A DNA stretch of 64,000 bases from Streptomyces sp. SAT1 (GCF_001654495.1 NZ_CP015849.1:1323001-1387000); one strand, 5' to 3'. Shown: positions 8,236 through 17,097, counted from the first letter of the stretch. Notes: a model not told the origin generated them from the letters alone. Program-made: numbers and translations.

Positions 8236-9213
8236 TCAGCCCTTGGCCACGGCGCGCAGCCGGTCCACCACGTCGGCGCGCAGCTCGGCCGGTTCCAGCA
8301 CCAGCACGTCCGGCCCGAACTCCACCAGCCAGGCATCCAGTCCGTGCCCGTACGGGATCTCCAACTCGTCCCAGCCGTCGCCGAGTTCCCGGACGACGGT
8401 GGCCTTCGCCCGAAGGGGGTACCCCGCGCCCGAGCGCAGCCGGATCCGCGCCGAGCGGTCGGCGATCTCCCCGGCCCAGCTCGCGACGGTCTCGCGGACG
8501 GTGACGACGTCCGGTACGGGCGCGGTGAAGCGGGCGCCGCGCGAGCGCACCTTGCCGGTGATCCGGGAGAGCCGGAACACCCGCTCGGCGCCGCGGTCGC
8601 GGTCGAACCCGGCCAGGTACCAGTGGCCGCGCCAGCACTCCAGGGCCCACGGCTCGACATGGCGGGGCTCGGGGCGGGCGGCGCTGGCCTTGCGGTAGTC
8701 GAAGAGCACCGGGCGGCGGTCGCGGCAGGCCAGCATCAGCGGTTCGAAGGCCGCCTCGTGCACGGGGATGCGCGGTTCCAGCGCGCTGTGCGCCTCGTAC
8801 GGGTCGACGTCCTCGGGCAGTCCGGCCGCGCGCAGCTTCTGCAGGGCGCCGCTGGCGGCACCGGCCAGCCGGGCCTGCTGCCAGACCTTGGCGGCCAGGC
8901 CGAGGGCGGCGGCCTCCTCGGCGTCCAGGGTGATGGGCGGCAGCCGGTTGCTGTCCCGGCGCGCCAGATAGCCGATCTCGCCGTCCAGGCTCTCCACGGT
9001 CTCGATGACCAGGCCCAGCTCGCGCAGGTCGTCCTTGTCCCGCTCGAACATGCGGTTGAAGGAGTCGTCGGACCCCGAGGCGCCCCGCTCGGGCCCGAAC
9101 GCCTCGACATACGCCTCGATGGACTCGCGCAGCTCACGCTTGCTGAGCGGGCGGCGGGTCCCCAGCAGGCACAGCGCCAGATTCATCAGCCGCTCGGCCT
9201 TGGCAATCGCCAT
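8236..9213 (-). CDS. pafB: WYL-domain transcriptional regulator PafB
   Basis: 325 residues with an HTH-containing N-terminus (LALCLLGTRRPLSKRELRES), a central WYL domain (DRRPVLFDYRKA...HVEPWALECWRGHWYLAGFD) and a C-terminal WCX domain. It is the first gene of the pafBC pair; PafBC heterodimers remodel RNA polymerase at damage-inducible promoters in mycobacteria. The ATG has GAGGAAGGTGA upstream. A palindromic terminator separates it from the FKBP gene before it, so unlike in mycobacteria it is not directly co-transcribed with pafA here. Confidence 0.9.
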   Translation of the reverse strand: MAIAKAERLMNLALCLLGTRRPLSKRELRESIEAYVEAFGPERGASGSDDSFNRMFERDKDDLRELGLVIETVESLDGEIGYLARRDSNRLPPITLDAEEAAALGLAAKVWQQARLAGAASGALQKLRAAGLPEDVDPYEAHSALEPRIPVHEAAFEPLMLACRDRRPVLFDYRKASAARPEPRHVEPWALECWRGHWYLAGFDRDRGAERVFRLSRITGKVRSRGARFTAPVPDVVTVRETVASWAGEIADRSARIRLRSGAGYPLRAKATVVRELGDGWDELEIPYGHGLDAWLVEFGPDVLVLEPAELRADVVDRLRAVAKG

Positions 9214-9287
9214 CGACGCCCGTCACCTTCCTCATGGTGCCTACTGCCGATGACCGTACCGCTCCGGGGCGCGGTGGCCAAAGCCGA

Positions 9288-9317
9288 GGGGCCCATGCCC
9301 GGCCGGGCATGGGCCCC
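9288..9317 (-). terminator. 30-bp perfect palindrome after the small FKBP gene
   Basis: Two 15-bp arms (9288-9302 and 9303-9317) are exactly complementary with no spacer, 20 bp past the FKBP stop and 75 bp before pafB. As RNA it would fold into a very stable hairpin that probably ends the FKBP transcript. Confidence 0.7.
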
Positions 9318-9337
9318 GGGCGACCGGACCGGGCCGA

Positions 9338-9709
9338 TCAGACGCCGAGCAGGTCCACGACGAAGATCAGGGTCTCGCCGGGCTTGATGGCCGGGGTCGG
9401 GCTCTGGTTGCCGTAGGCGAGGTGGGCCGGGATGGTCAGCTGGCGACGGCCGCCGACCTTCATGCCCTGCACGCCCTGGTCCCAGCCCTTGATGACCCGG
9501 CCGCCGCCGAGCGGGAAGCGGAAGGGAGTGCCGCGGTTCCAGCTGGCGTCGAACTCCTCGCCGGTGCTGAAGGCGACGCCCACGTAGTGGACGGTGACGG
9601 TCTGACCCGCCTGCGCGACCTCGCCGTCGCCCTCCCAGATGTCCTTGATCTCCAGGTCCGCCGGGGGCTCGCCGCCCGGGAAGTCGATCTCGGGCTTGTC
9701 GATGCTCAC
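9338..9709 (-). CDS. FKBP-type peptidyl-prolyl cis-trans isomerase, cytoplasmic
   Basis: 123 residues, a single FKBP domain with the conserved core (VTVHYVGVAFSTGEEFDASW, VIKGWDQGVQGMKVGGRR, PAHLAYG) and no signal peptide. It catalyses prolyl-bond isomerisation during folding. The GTG start has CAGGAG upstream. It lies 61 bp after the lipoprotein FKBP gene on the same strand. The two isomerase genes stand between pafA and pafBC, linking folding and degradation functions by position only. Confidence 0.95.
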   Translation of the reverse strand: MSIDKPEIDFPGGEPPADLEIKDIWEGDGEVAQAGQTVTVHYVGVAFSTGEEFDASWNRGTPFRFPLGGGRVIKGWDQGVQGMKVGGRRQLTIPAHLAYGNQSPTPAIKPGETLIFVVDLLGV

Positions 9710-9770
9710 GTCTCTAGCTCCTGCTTGTCTCTCGGAAAGGCAACGGCGACAGTCTTACATCCCCGGCGGC

Positions 9771-10787
9771 TCACATCGCGGCCAGGATGTCCACGGAGAA
9801 CACCAGTGTCGAGTCCTTCTTGATGCCGCTGTCCGGCGGCGGGTTGTCGCCGTAGCCCAGGGACGGCGGGATGACGATCAGGACGCGGCTGCCGACCTTC
9901 TTGCCGGTCAGGCCCTGCGCCCACCCCTTGACGACCTGCTGGAGCGAGAACGACGTGAGCTGGTTCCTCTTGTACGTCGAGTCGAACTCCTTGCCGCCGT
10001 CCCACAGCACGCCCTTGTACTGCACGAGCACGGTGCTGTCCGCCTTGACGACCGGGCCGTCGCCCTCGATGACGTTCTCCGCGACCAGCTTCTTGGGCGC
10101 CGCCGTCTTCGGCAGGTCGATGGAGGGCGCGGCGCCGTCGGTGTTCGTCCCGACCTTCGGCAGGTTCGCGTCGTTCTGCGGGACGTCCTTGCCCTTGGCG
10201 GAGCTCTTGGAGTTGAAGGCGTCCTGCACATCGACCACGAAGACCAGCGTGTCGGTGCCCTTGATGCCCGCCTGGGCGTTGCCCTGCGCGCCGTAGCCCC
10301 AGGTCGGCGGGACCGAGAACTCGACCCTGCTGCCGACCTTCTTGCCGGCCAGCGCATAGCGCCAGCCGTCGATGATCGTGCCCTGGGCGAGCTGGATGAG
10401 CAGGGGCGTCTTGCGGTCGTAGGAGTTGTCGAAGACCTTCGCGGTGTCCCAGACCTGGCCCAGGTAGTGCGCCTGCACGTAGTCGTTCTCCGCGAGGGTG
10501 CGGCCGCCGCCGGCGATCACCGTCTTGACCGCGAGGTCCTTGGACGGGGCGCCGCCGCCCTTGGCGACGGTCGGCTTCTCGCCGAACTTGGTGCCCGCGG
10601 TGATCGCCGGGAGCGGGCCGGAGACGATCTTCGGGGGTGGCGCGGCCGACGAGGTGGCCGGCGCGCTGGGCGACGGCGACTGCGAGGCGCTGTCACCGTC
10701 GCTGCCCGAGCCGGACTTGTCGTTGCCGCAGGCGGCCAGGGTGACCAGTCCCGCGGGGGCGAAGAGAAGCAGAGAGCGTCGGCGCAC
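9771..10787 (-). CDS. Tandem FKBP-type prolyl isomerase lipoprotein
   Basis: 338 residues from the GTG at 10787 (RBS CGAGG); a longer reading has no ribosome site. The lipoprotein signal ends at L-A-A-C with Cys20; the leading RRRSLLLF is a weak twin-arginine motif, so Tat export is possible. A Ser/Pro-rich tether (about residues 25-60) precedes two FKBP domains. The first (about 100-200) has a divergent centre; the second (about 230-338) is more canonical (KGWAQGLTGKKVGSR, PPSLGYG). It probably assists folding of exported proteins at the outer face of the membrane. Same operon as the cytoplasmic FKBP. Confidence 0.92.
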   Translation of the reverse strand: MRRRSLLLFAPAGLVTLAACGNDKSGSGSDGDSASQSPSPSAPATSSAAPPPKIVSGPLPAITAGTKFGEKPTVAKGGGAPSKDLAVKTVIAGGGRTLAENDYVQAHYLGQVWDTAKVFDNSYDRKTPLLIQLAQGTIIDGWRYALAGKKVGSRVEFSVPPTWGYGAQGNAQAGIKGTDTLVFVVDVQDAFNSKSSAKGKDVPQNDANLPKVGTNTDGAAPSIDLPKTAAPKKLVAENVIEGDGPVVKADSTVLVQYKGVLWDGGKEFDSTYKRNQLTSFSLQQVVKGWAQGLTGKKVGSRVLIVIPPSLGYGDNPPPDSGIKKDSTLVFSVDILAAM

Positions 10788-10848
10788 GGTGGGCCTCGTA
10801 ATCGGTCGATCTTGTGGATGGCGTGCGCGCAACTCTACGGGTCGAGAA

Positions 10849-10877
10849 GGGCGCCGCACGTGAAACGTACGGCGCCC
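10849..10877. terminator. Imperfect hairpin between pafA and the FKBP lipoprotein gene
   Basis: The arms GGGCGCCGCACGT and ACGTACGGCGCCC pair with one mismatch around a 3-nt loop. It is a second hairpin 70 bp downstream of pafA, either a back-up terminator or a leader structure of the FKBP operon. Confidence 0.45.
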
Positions 10878-10917
10878 GTGTGGCGTTCCGGTGATTCGTG
10901 CGGAACGCGTGCCTCAC

Positions 10918-10944
10918 CCCGCGGGACCCGGCCGGTCCCGCGGG
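10918..10944 (-). terminator. Terminator immediately after pafA
   Basis: A perfect 11-bp stem CCCGCGGGACC / GGTCCCGCGGG with a 5-nt loop begins 1 bp past the pafA stop codon. No U-run; GC-only hairpins of this type are common terminators in Streptomyces. Confidence 0.7.
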
Positions 10945-10945
10945 C

Positions 10946-12307
10946 TCACATTCCGGCGATCAGCTTTTCGACCCGGTCGTCGACCGAACGGAACGGGTCC
11001 TTGCACAACACCGTGCGCTGCGCCTGGTCGTTGAGCTTCAGATGCACCCAGTCGACCGTGAAGTCCCGGCGCTGCTCCTGCGCCCGCCGGATGAAGTCGC
11101 CGCGCAGCCGCGCCCGAGTGGTCTGCGGCGGCACGGACTTGCCCTCGAAGATCTTCAGGTCGTTGCAGATCCGGGTGGCACGGCCCTTCTTCTCCAGCAG
11201 GTAGTACAGCCCCCGGCGGCGGTGGATGTCGTGGTAGGCGAGGTCTATCTGAGCGACCCTCGGATTCGACATGGTCATGTTGTGCTTGGCCCGGTAGCGC
11301 TCGATCAGCTGGTACTTCATCACCCAGTCGATCTCGGTGCCGATCCGGTCGAGGTCCTCCGCCTCGATCGCGTCGAGCGTGCGGCCCCACAGCTCCAGCA
11401 CCCGCTCCACCACACCGGTGCGGATGCCGCGCCGCTCGCAGAAGTCCACGGCCTTCTCGTAGTACTCCCGCTGCACCTCCAGGGCGGAGGCCTCGCGGCC
11501 GCTGGCCAGGCGCACCTTGCGGCGGCCCGTGATGTCGTGGCTGACCTCGCGGATCGCCCGGATCGGGTTCTCCAGGGTGAGGTCGCGCATCACGGTGCCC
11601 GCCTCGATCATCCGCAGCACCAGGTCGGTGGCGCCGACCTTGAGCAGCATGGTCGTCTCGGACATGTTGGAGTCGCCCACGATCACATGCAGCCGGCGGT
11701 AGCGCTCGGCGTCCGCGTGCGGTTCGTCGCGGGTGTTGATGATGGGCCGGGAGCGGGTCGTCGCCGAGGAGACGCCCTCCCAGATGTGCTCGGCCCGCTG
11801 GCTCACGCAGTACACCGCCCCGCGCGGGGTCTGGAGCACCTTTCCGGCGCCGCACAGCAGCTGCCGGGTGACCAGGAACGGGATGAGGATGTCCGCGAGC
11901 CTCGAGAACTCCCCGTGCCGCGCCACCAGATAGTTCTCGTGGCAGCCGTAGGAGTTGCCCGCCGAGTCCGTGTTGTTCTTGAAGAGGTAGACGTCGCCCG
12001 CGATTCCCTCCTCGTGCAGGCGTCGTTCCGCGTCTACCAGGAGTCCTTCGAGAATGCGCTCTCCGGCCTTGTCGTGGGTGACCAGTTCGATCACATTGTC
12101 ACATTCGGGTGTGGCGTATTCCGGATGTGACCCCACGTCGAGATAGAGCCGGGCGCCGTTTCGCAGAAAGACATTGCTGCTGCGGCCCCATGACACGACA
12201 CGGCGGAAGAGGTACCGCGCCACCTCGTCAGGCGACAGGCGGCGCTGTCCCCTGAACGTGCACGTGACGCCGTACTCGTTCTCCAGCCCGAAAATGCGGC
12301 GGTCCAT
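10946..12307 (-). CDS. pafA: Pup-protein ligase PafA
   Basis: 453 residues of the carboxylate-amine ligase (glutamine synthetase-like) fold. The N-terminus [15 protein letters not shown] holds the ATP/Mg-binding glutamates. Asp57 in [14 protein letters not shown] aligns with the catalytic aspartate of mycobacterial PafA, and the Dop-specific loop after residue 40 is absent, which separates it from Dop. It phosphorylates the C-terminal Glu of Pup and joins it to target lysines. The start lies 9 bp after the stop of an MFS gene, so the two probably share a transcript. The other pup genes are 2.5 kb upstream. Confidence 0.97.
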   Translation of the reverse strand: MDRRIFGLENEYGVTCTFRGQRRLSPDEVARYLFRRVVSWGRSSNVFLRNGARLYLDVGSHPEYATPECDNVIELVTHDKAGERILEGLLVDAERRLHEEGIAGDVYLFKNNTDSAGNSYGCHENYLVARHGEFSRLADILIPFLVTRQLLCGAGKVLQTPRGAVYCVSQRAEHIWEGVSSATTRSRPIINTRDEPHADAERYRRLHVIVGDSNMSETTMLLKVGATDLVLRMIEAGTVMRDLTLENPIRAIREVSHDITGRRKVRLASGREASALEVQREYYEKAVDFCERRGIRTGVVERVLELWGRTLDAIEAEDLDRIGTEIDWVMKYQLIERYRAKHNMTMSNPRVAQIDLAYHDIHRRRGLYYLLEKKGRATRICNDLKIFEGKSVPPQTTRARLRGDFIRRAQEQRRDFTVDWVHLKLNDQAQRTVLCKDPFRSVDDRVEKLIAGM

Positions 12308-12316
12308 GACTGAACA

Positions 12317-13585
12317 TTACGCCCGATCCCCCGAGCTGAAACGGGGTTCGGCAGCACGATCTGGATCATTTTCCGATGAAGCGGCAACGACCGCCTCTCC
12401 ACCGGGAGGTGCGAGGACCGGTCCGGTGGCCAGCAGCACCAGCAGCGACACGGCACCCGCCGCGGCCGGCAGGGCGAATCCCCCCAGCGCGCCGCCCGCC
12501 TGGACCACCGGTCCCGCGACCCCGGTCCCCACCGACGCGCCCACCGTGAACGTCGTCACCAGCCAGGAGAACGCCTCCGTCACCGTCCCCCGCGGCGCGT
12601 GCCGGTCCACGATGATGAACGCGCAGGCGATGCACGGCGCCAGGAACACCCCGGAGACCACCGTCAGCAGCACCATGGCCACCGCGCCCGGCATCAGCGT
12701 CAGCGGCACGTAACACACCGCCAGGAGCGCCACCAGCACCCGCAGTCGCCGCTCGGGCGCGCCCGGCCACTCCCGCGTCCCGTAGACCGCGCCGCCGGCC
12801 AGCGCGCCCAGGCCCAGCGCCGCCATCAGCCAGCCGTACACCGCGTCACCGCCGTGCGCGTCCGCGTAGGGCACCGCCGCCACCGTGATGGAGCCCAGCG
12901 CGATCCCGACGAACAGGAACGCGCCCAGCAGCACCAGCAGACCGGGCGAGCGCAGCGCGCCCAGCCAGTGCGCCTCGCGCGGCGCCGAACGCCACGCCCG
13001 CGAGGGCGGCGAGAGGACCACCGACAGCGCGCCGAGGACCCCCACGGCGTTCAGCAGCACCAGGGCGGCCTGCGCGGACCACAGCGACACGCACAGCGTC
13101 ACCAGCAGCGGCCCGACGGTGAACATGACCTCCTGCGCCACCGCGTCCATGGCGTACGCCGTGTGCAGCTGCTCCTCGCGGCGCAGCACGGCGGGCCACA
13201 GGGCGCGCAGGCCGCCCTCCAGGGGCGGGGTGAAGAGCCCGGCCGCGGCCACGGCGGCCCAGGCCAGGGCGGGCGGCTCGGTGCCGGCGCAGGCGAAGAC
13301 GGTCATGGCCGCGCCCGCGGCGAGCGCGGCGGGCAGCTGGACGCGCGGCTGCCCGTACAGGTCGACCAGGCGGCCGAGGACGGGCTGGCCGACGGCGTTG
13401 GCGACGCCGTACACCGCCGCCAGCGCCCCCGCCAGGCTGTACGAGCCCCCCTCCGCGCGCACGAACAGCACGATCGCGATGGCCGCGGTGGCGTTCGGCA
13501 GCCGCCCCACGAGCGTGCCGGCCAGCAGCCGGGCGGCGTGCCGCGCCCCGAGGATCTCCAGGTACCCCGCGAATCCCGCGGCCAT
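12317..13585 (-). CDS. Major facilitator superfamily transporter upstream of pafA
   Basis: 422 residues with about 12 hydrophobic segments. The loop between helices 2 and 3 (GQPVLGRLVDLYGQPRV) carries the MFS motif A pattern. Substrate unknown; drug or metabolite efflux is typical of this branch. It ends with TAA only 9 bp before pafA and begins 162 bp from a divergent LacI-type gene, whose product is the likely regulator. The short gap means pafA may depend on this gene's promoter, an odd pairing for a proteolysis enzyme. Confidence 0.88.
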   Translation of the reverse strand: MAAGFAGYLEILGARHAARLLAGTLVGRLPNATAAIAIVLFVRAEGGSYSLAGALAAVYGVANAVGQPVLGRLVDLYGQPRVQLPAALAAGAAMTVFACAGTEPPALAWAAVAAAGLFTPPLEGGLRALWPAVLRREEQLHTAYAMDAVAQEVMFTVGPLLVTLCVSLWSAQAALVLLNAVGVLGALSVVLSPPSRAWRSAPREAHWLGALRSPGLLVLLGAFLFVGIALGSITVAAVPYADAHGGDAVYGWLMAALGLGALAGGAVYGTREWPGAPERRLRVLVALLAVCYVPLTLMPGAVAMVLLTVVSGVFLAPCIACAFIIVDRHAPRGTVTEAFSWLVTTFTVGASVGTGVAGPVVQAGGALGGFALPAAAGAVSLLVLLATGPVLAPPGGEAVVAASSENDPDRAAEPRFSSGDRA

Positions 13586-13619
13586 CGCGTGTCCTCCAGG
13601 ACGTAGGCGTCGGAAGTGT

Positions 13620-13646
13620 TACGTATAACTTCCGTCGCCATACGTA
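13620..13646. promoter_or_regulatory. TACGTAT-N13-ATACGTA inverted repeat between the MFS and LacI genes
   Basis: Perfect 7-bp arms at 13620-13626 and 13640-13646, in a locally AT-richer stretch 35-61 bp upstream of the MFS start. This is where a LacI-family repressor would be expected to bind and control itself and the MFS-pafA unit. The usual LacI operator is a continuous palindrome with a central CG, so the 13-bp spacer is unusual. Confidence 0.5.
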
Positions 13647-13747
13647 CCATGTGCGCTGTTCACCCGTCCAGACGACCGCGACCGGCCGCACGCGCGCACG
13701 CGCACCCGGGACACCCGGGCGGCCCGAGGCAGAGGAGCAGCAGCACG

Positions 13748-14764
13748 GTGGCACGAGGAAGCACGCGGCCCACCAGCCGCGACGTGGCCCAGGCCGCCGG
13801 AGTCTCCCAGGCCGCCGTCTCCCTGGTCCTGGGCGACAAGTGGCGCGGCCGGGTCTCTGAGCCGACCGCCGAGCGGGTGCGCGAGGCCGCCCGCGATCTC
13901 GGCTACCGGCCCAACCTCGCCGCCCGCAACCTGCGCCTGGGCCACACCCGGACCGTGCTCCTGGTCGTCCCGGCGCTCACCACCGAGTTCTTCGCCGGTG
14001 TCTACACCGGCGCCGCCCGGGTCGCCGCCGAGCACGGCTTCGGCGTGGTCCTCTATCCCTCCCCCGAGGGCATCGGCCCCGCCAGGAACCCCTTCGCCTC
14101 CGCCCAGGCCGCCCTGGACGGGGTGATCGCCTCCTCCATGGCCGCCGACGCGCTCACCGCCATCCGCGGCGACCAGCTGCCGCTGGTCATGCTGGACAGC
14201 GACCCGGAGGGCAGTCTCGGCGCCGCGACGGTGAACCTGGACATCGCCGACGGCGTCCGCCAGGTCGCCGCGCACCTGCTCGGCCTCGGCCACCGGCGCT
14301 TCCTGCACCTCGCGGCCGACGTGCCGTCCTGGACCTTCGAGGCGCGGGCCCGGGAACTGGCCGCGCGCCTGGCCGCGGTGCCCGGCACCTCGCTGCGCAC
14401 CGCCCGCGCCCCGATCTCCATCGAGGACGCCCACGCCGCCACCGAGGCCGCGCTCGGCGCCCCGGGGCCGCGCCCCACCGCCCTGGTCTGCGACGACGAC
14501 AAGCTGGCCGCGGGCGCCTACAAGGCGCTGCGCCGGCTCGGGCTGCGCGTGCCCGACGACATCTCCGTCACCGGCCTGGACGATCTGGCCCTGGCCACCG
14601 CCATCGACCCCGAGCTGACCACCGTCCGGCTGGACGCGGAGACCTTCGGCGCCCGCGGCATGCACGCCCTGCTGGCCGTCCTGGAGGGCCGTATGCCCGA
14701 CGGCGGGGACATCCCCGTCGAACTGGTCGTCCGCGGCTCCACGGCCCCGCCCGGCGCCTCCTGA
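13748..14764 (+). CDS. LacI-family transcriptional regulator
   Basis: 338 residues. The N-terminal HTH (TSRDVAQAAGVSQAAVSLVLG) is classical LacI/GalR. The hinge region holds RPNLAARNLR, then a periplasmic-binding-protein-like effector domain (about residues 60-335). The GTG at 13748 was chosen because GAGGAG lies 8-13 bp upstream. Transcribed divergently from the MFS-pafA pair, so probably an effector-responsive repressor of that transporter. The effector (a sugar or nucleoside in most relatives) cannot be read from the sequence. Confidence 0.9.
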   Translation: MARGSTRPTSRDVAQAAGVSQAAVSLVLGDKWRGRVSEPTAERVREAARDLGYRPNLAARNLRLGHTRTVLLVVPALTTEFFAGVYTGAARVAAEHGFGVVLYPSPEGIGPARNPFASAQAALDGVIASSMAADALTAIRGDQLPLVMLDSDPEGSLGAATVNLDIADGVRQVAAHLLGLGHRRFLHLAADVPSWTFEARARELAARLAAVPGTSLRTARAPISIEDAHAATEAALGAPGPRPTALVCDDDKLAAGAYKALRRLGLRVPDDISVTGLDDLALATAIDPELTTVRLDAETFGARGMHALLAVLEGRMPDGGDIPVELVVRGSTAPPGAS

Positions 14765-14773
14765 GACGCCGGT

Positions 14774-14810
14774 GCCCCGGCCGCGGCGTCGCAGGGACAC
14801 CGGCCGGGGC
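14774..14810. terminator. Bidirectional hairpin between the LacI gene and prcA
   Basis: The 10-bp stem GCCCCGGCCG / CGGCCGGGGC, extended by CCGGT/ACCGG with one bulge, fills the 63-bp gap between two converging genes. It probably ends both transcripts. Confidence 0.7.
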
Positions 14811-14827
14811 GACCGGAACGGCGGGAA

Positions 14828-15631
14828 CTACTTCTCGCTCGTGCCGGGGCCGTCGGAACCGCCGGAACCCTCGGCGCCGTCGGCGCCGTCGGGGTCCTCC
14901 GGCTCGTCGCTGTCCTTGGAGATGTCCGGGCTGCCGCCCTCCAGCAGCCGGGCCAGCTGGCGGCCCACGATGCGCTTGAACTTGCGCTGCTGCGGACGCG
15001 TGCGGTCCAGCACCGCCACCTCAAGGCGCTCGGCGGGGATCTCCCGCTCGCTGCCGTTGGTGTCGCGGGACAGCGCCTGCACCGCCAGCTTCAGCGCCTC
15101 GGCCAGCGTCATCCCGTCCCGGTGGCGCTGGTCCAGGTAGCCGCTGATCTGCTCGGCGTTGCCGCCGACCGCGACCGAGCCGTGCTCGTCGACGATCGAC
15201 CCGTCGTGCGGCAGCCGGTAGATCTGGTCGCCCTCCGGGGTCTCCCCCACCTCGGCGACCACCAGCTCCACCTCGTACGGCTTCTCGGCCGCGCTGGAGA
15301 AGATCGTGCCGAGCGTCTGGGCGTAGACGTTGGCCAGGCCCCGGGCCGTCACATCGTCCCGGTCGTAGGTGTAACCCCGCAGGTCGGCGTAGCGGACACC
15401 GCCGATGCGCAGGTTCTCGTACTCGTTGTACTTGCCGGCGGCGGCGAAGCCGATCCGGTCGTAGATCTCGCTGAACTTGTGCAGCGCGCGGGACGGATTC
15501 TCGCCGACGAACACGATGCCGTCGGCGTACTGGAGCACGACCAGGCTGCGGCCGCGGGCGATGCCCTTGCGGGCGTACTCCGCCCGGTCGGCCATGGCCT
15601 GCTGGGGTGAGACATAGAACGGCGTCGACAC
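14828..15631 (-). CDS. prcA: 20S proteasome alpha subunit PrcA
   Basis: 267 residues of the Ntn-hydrolase alpha type without a processed threonine. The N-terminus [23 protein letters not shown] forms the gate helix region of alpha rings. The last 35 residues are a Glu/Asp/Gly-rich disordered tail. GTG start at 15631 with AAAGGGA upstream. It follows prcB by 60 bp and both are co-transcribed. Alpha heptamers cap the beta rings and dock the ARC ATPase through its C-terminal Q-Y-L. Confidence 0.97.
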   Translation of the reverse strand: MSTPFYVSPQQAMADRAEYARKGIARGRSLVVLQYADGIVFVGENPSRALHKFSEIYDRIGFAAAGKYNEYENLRIGGVRYADLRGYTYDRDDVTARGLANVYAQTLGTIFSSAAEKPYEVELVVAEVGETPEGDQIYRLPHDGSIVDEHGSVAVGGNAEQISGYLDQRHRDGMTLAEALKLAVQALSRDTNGSEREIPAERLEVAVLDRTRPQQRKFKRIVGRQLARLLEGGSPDISKDSDEPEDPDGADGAEGSGGSDGPGTSEK

Positions 15632-15691
15632 CGGTTATCCGTCCCTTTCTGTAGAGGTCACTCGATCACCCTGGGCAAGATCCGGCCGCGG

Positions 15692-16537
15692 CTACAGCAG
15701 CGCGGCGCGCGGTCCGTCCGGCTGCTCCAGACGCCGCTGGAGCACCGAGCGGGCGATCTCGGAGGACTCGTCGTCGGTGAGCCGGCGGAAGCCGTCATCG
15801 GTGATCACGGTGACGATCGGATAGATCCGGCGGGCGACGTCGGGACCGCCGGTCGCCGAGTCGTCGTCTGCCGCGTCGTACAGGGCCTGCACCACCAGTG
15901 TGGTCGCCTCGGCCTCGGTCAGGTCGGTGCGGAAGAGCTTCTTCATGGCACCGCGCGCGAAGACCGAGCCGGAGCCCGTGGCCGCGTAGCCGTGCTCCTC
16001 GCTGCGGCCGCCGGTCACGTCGTAGGAGAAGATGCGGCCCTTGCCGCGGTCCACGTCGTACCCCGCGAAGAGCGGCACCACGGCCAGGCCCTGCATGGCC
16101 ATGCCCAGATTGGACCGGATCATGGTGGACAGGCGGTTGGCCTTGCCCTCCAGCGAGAGCTGCGCGCCCTCGACCTTCTCGAAGTGCTCCAGCTCCAGCT
16201 GGAACAGCTTGACCATCTCCACGGCCAGGCCGGCCGTACCGGCGATGCCGACGGCGGAGTACTCGTCCGCCGGGAACACCTTCTCGATGTCCCGCTGCGC
16301 GATCACATTGCCCATCGTGGCCCGGCGGTCACCGGCCAGCACGACGCCCCCGGGGAAGCTCACGGCCACGATCGTCGTGCCGTGCGGCGCCTCCAGCACA
16401 CCCTGCGCGGGCGGCAGCTGCCGCTTGCCGGGCAGCAGCTCGGGCTGGTGCTCGGAGAGGAAGTCCATGAAGGACGAGGACCCGGGCGTCAGGAAGGCAG
16501 CTGGTAGACGCCCGGTGCTACGAGTGTTGGCTTCCAC
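15692..16537 (-). CDS. prcB: 20S proteasome beta subunit precursor PrcB
   Basis: 281 residues from the GTG at 16537 (RBS GGAAGGA). The propeptide is 53 residues; cleavage at HG|TTIVAV frees Thr54 as the catalytic nucleophile, and [13 protein letters not shown] supplies the Asp and Lys/Arg of the active site. The C-terminus is [10 protein letters not shown]. Beta rings carry out peptide-bond hydrolysis inside the core particle. The 60-bp spacing to prcA indicates one transcript. The longer upstream reading (20 extra residues) lacks a ribosome site. Confidence 0.97.
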   Translation of the reverse strand: MEANTRSTGRLPAAFLTPGSSSFMDFLSEHQPELLPGKRQLPPAQGVLEAPHGTTIVAVSFPGGVVLAGDRRATMGNVIAQRDIEKVFPADEYSAVGIAGTAGLAVEMVKLFQLELEHFEKVEGAQLSLEGKANRLSTMIRSNLGMAMQGLAVVPLFAGYDVDRGKGRIFSYDVTGGRSEEHGYAATGSGSVFARGAMKKLFRTDLTEAEATTLVVQALYDAADDDSATGGPDVARRIYPIVTVITDDGFRRLTDDESSEIARSVLQRRLEQPDGPRAALL

Positions 16538-16633
16538 GCGATTCCTTCCACGTAAGACTGCGGCCCCGCCGGGGACGGCCGAGCCGATCATCAAATCTGT
16601 GCACGGACCCTACCCGTGCCGACGCCGGTCATC

Positions 16634-16675
16634 CGTCCCGGCACCGGCCCGCTCGCGGGGGCCGGTGCCGGGACG
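16634..16675 (-). terminator. Strong hairpin between pup and prcB
   Basis: A perfect 17-bp stem (16634-16650 with 16659-16675, 8-nt loop) begins 14 bp past the pup stop. It implies that at least part of pup transcription ends before prcBA, giving more pup mRNA than proteasome mRNA and leaving room for a separate prcB promoter at about 16540-16630. Confidence 0.75.
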
Positions 16676-16688
16676 CGTGCCGGGTGTG

Positions 16689-16907
16689 CTACTGGCCGCC
16701 CTTCTGGACGAACGAGCGCACGAAGTCCTCCGCATTGGACTCGAGCACGTCGTCGATCTCGTCCAGGACGTCGTCGACGTCCTCCGAGAGCTTCTCCTGG
16801 CGTTCCTTGAGGTCGTCGGTGGCCTGCGCGTCCTGTGCCTGCTCCTCGACCTCCTCGGTCGAGCGCGTGGCCTTCTGCTGCCCGCCGCCGGTGTCCTTGG
16901 TTGCCAT
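16689..16907 (-). CDS. pup: Prokaryotic ubiquitin-like protein Pup
   Basis: 72 residues, mostly disordered, rich in Glu, Asp and Gln, ending VRSFVQKGGQ. The C-terminal G-G-Q must be deamidated by Dop to G-G-E before PafA can attach it to lysines. The central helix (residues about 35-60) is the ARC coiled-coil binding region. ATG at 16907. It stands between dop and prcBA, each separated by non-coding DNA. Confidence 0.98.
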   Translation of the reverse strand: MATKDTGGGQQKATRSTEEVEEQAQDAQATDDLKERQEKLSEDVDDVLDEIDDVLESNAEDFVRSFVQKGGQ

Positions 16908-16969
16908 AACCCTCACCCCGCTCAGTTCGCCCGACATGGTCGGCATTACCGCCGTTCGGTGATGATCAG

Positions 16970-16992
16970 ACCCTACAAGCCGGGTCCGACAT
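16970..16992 (-). promoter_or_regulatory. Candidate PafBC-type promoter of pup
   Basis: On the minus strand ATGTCGGAC is followed by 8 nt and TAGGGT, 62 bp upstream of the pup ATG. The mycobacterial RecA-independent damage promoter motif is TTGTCRGTG-N8-TANNNT; six of nine bases of the -26 element match at the exact spacing and the -10 fits. No ordinary -35 is seen at 17-18 bp. pafB and pafC lie in the same cluster, which makes the link plausible but unproven. Confidence 0.4.
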
Positions 16993-17097
16993 CGGCCCCG
17001 CAGTTTCCACAACGCGCGGGGGCCATCTCGATGATTCCCGGAGCCGGGCATTTCCACCCCGTCCCTCCGGCCGGCACTGCCCGGACCGGGTACCCGC

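Noticed and set aside
10853..10866. A near-parS sequence (GCCGCACGTGAAAC against GTTTCACGTGAAAC)
   Set aside because: Only the right half and centre match (11 of 14) and it is part of the pafA-side hairpin; true Streptomyces parS sites are nearly perfect.
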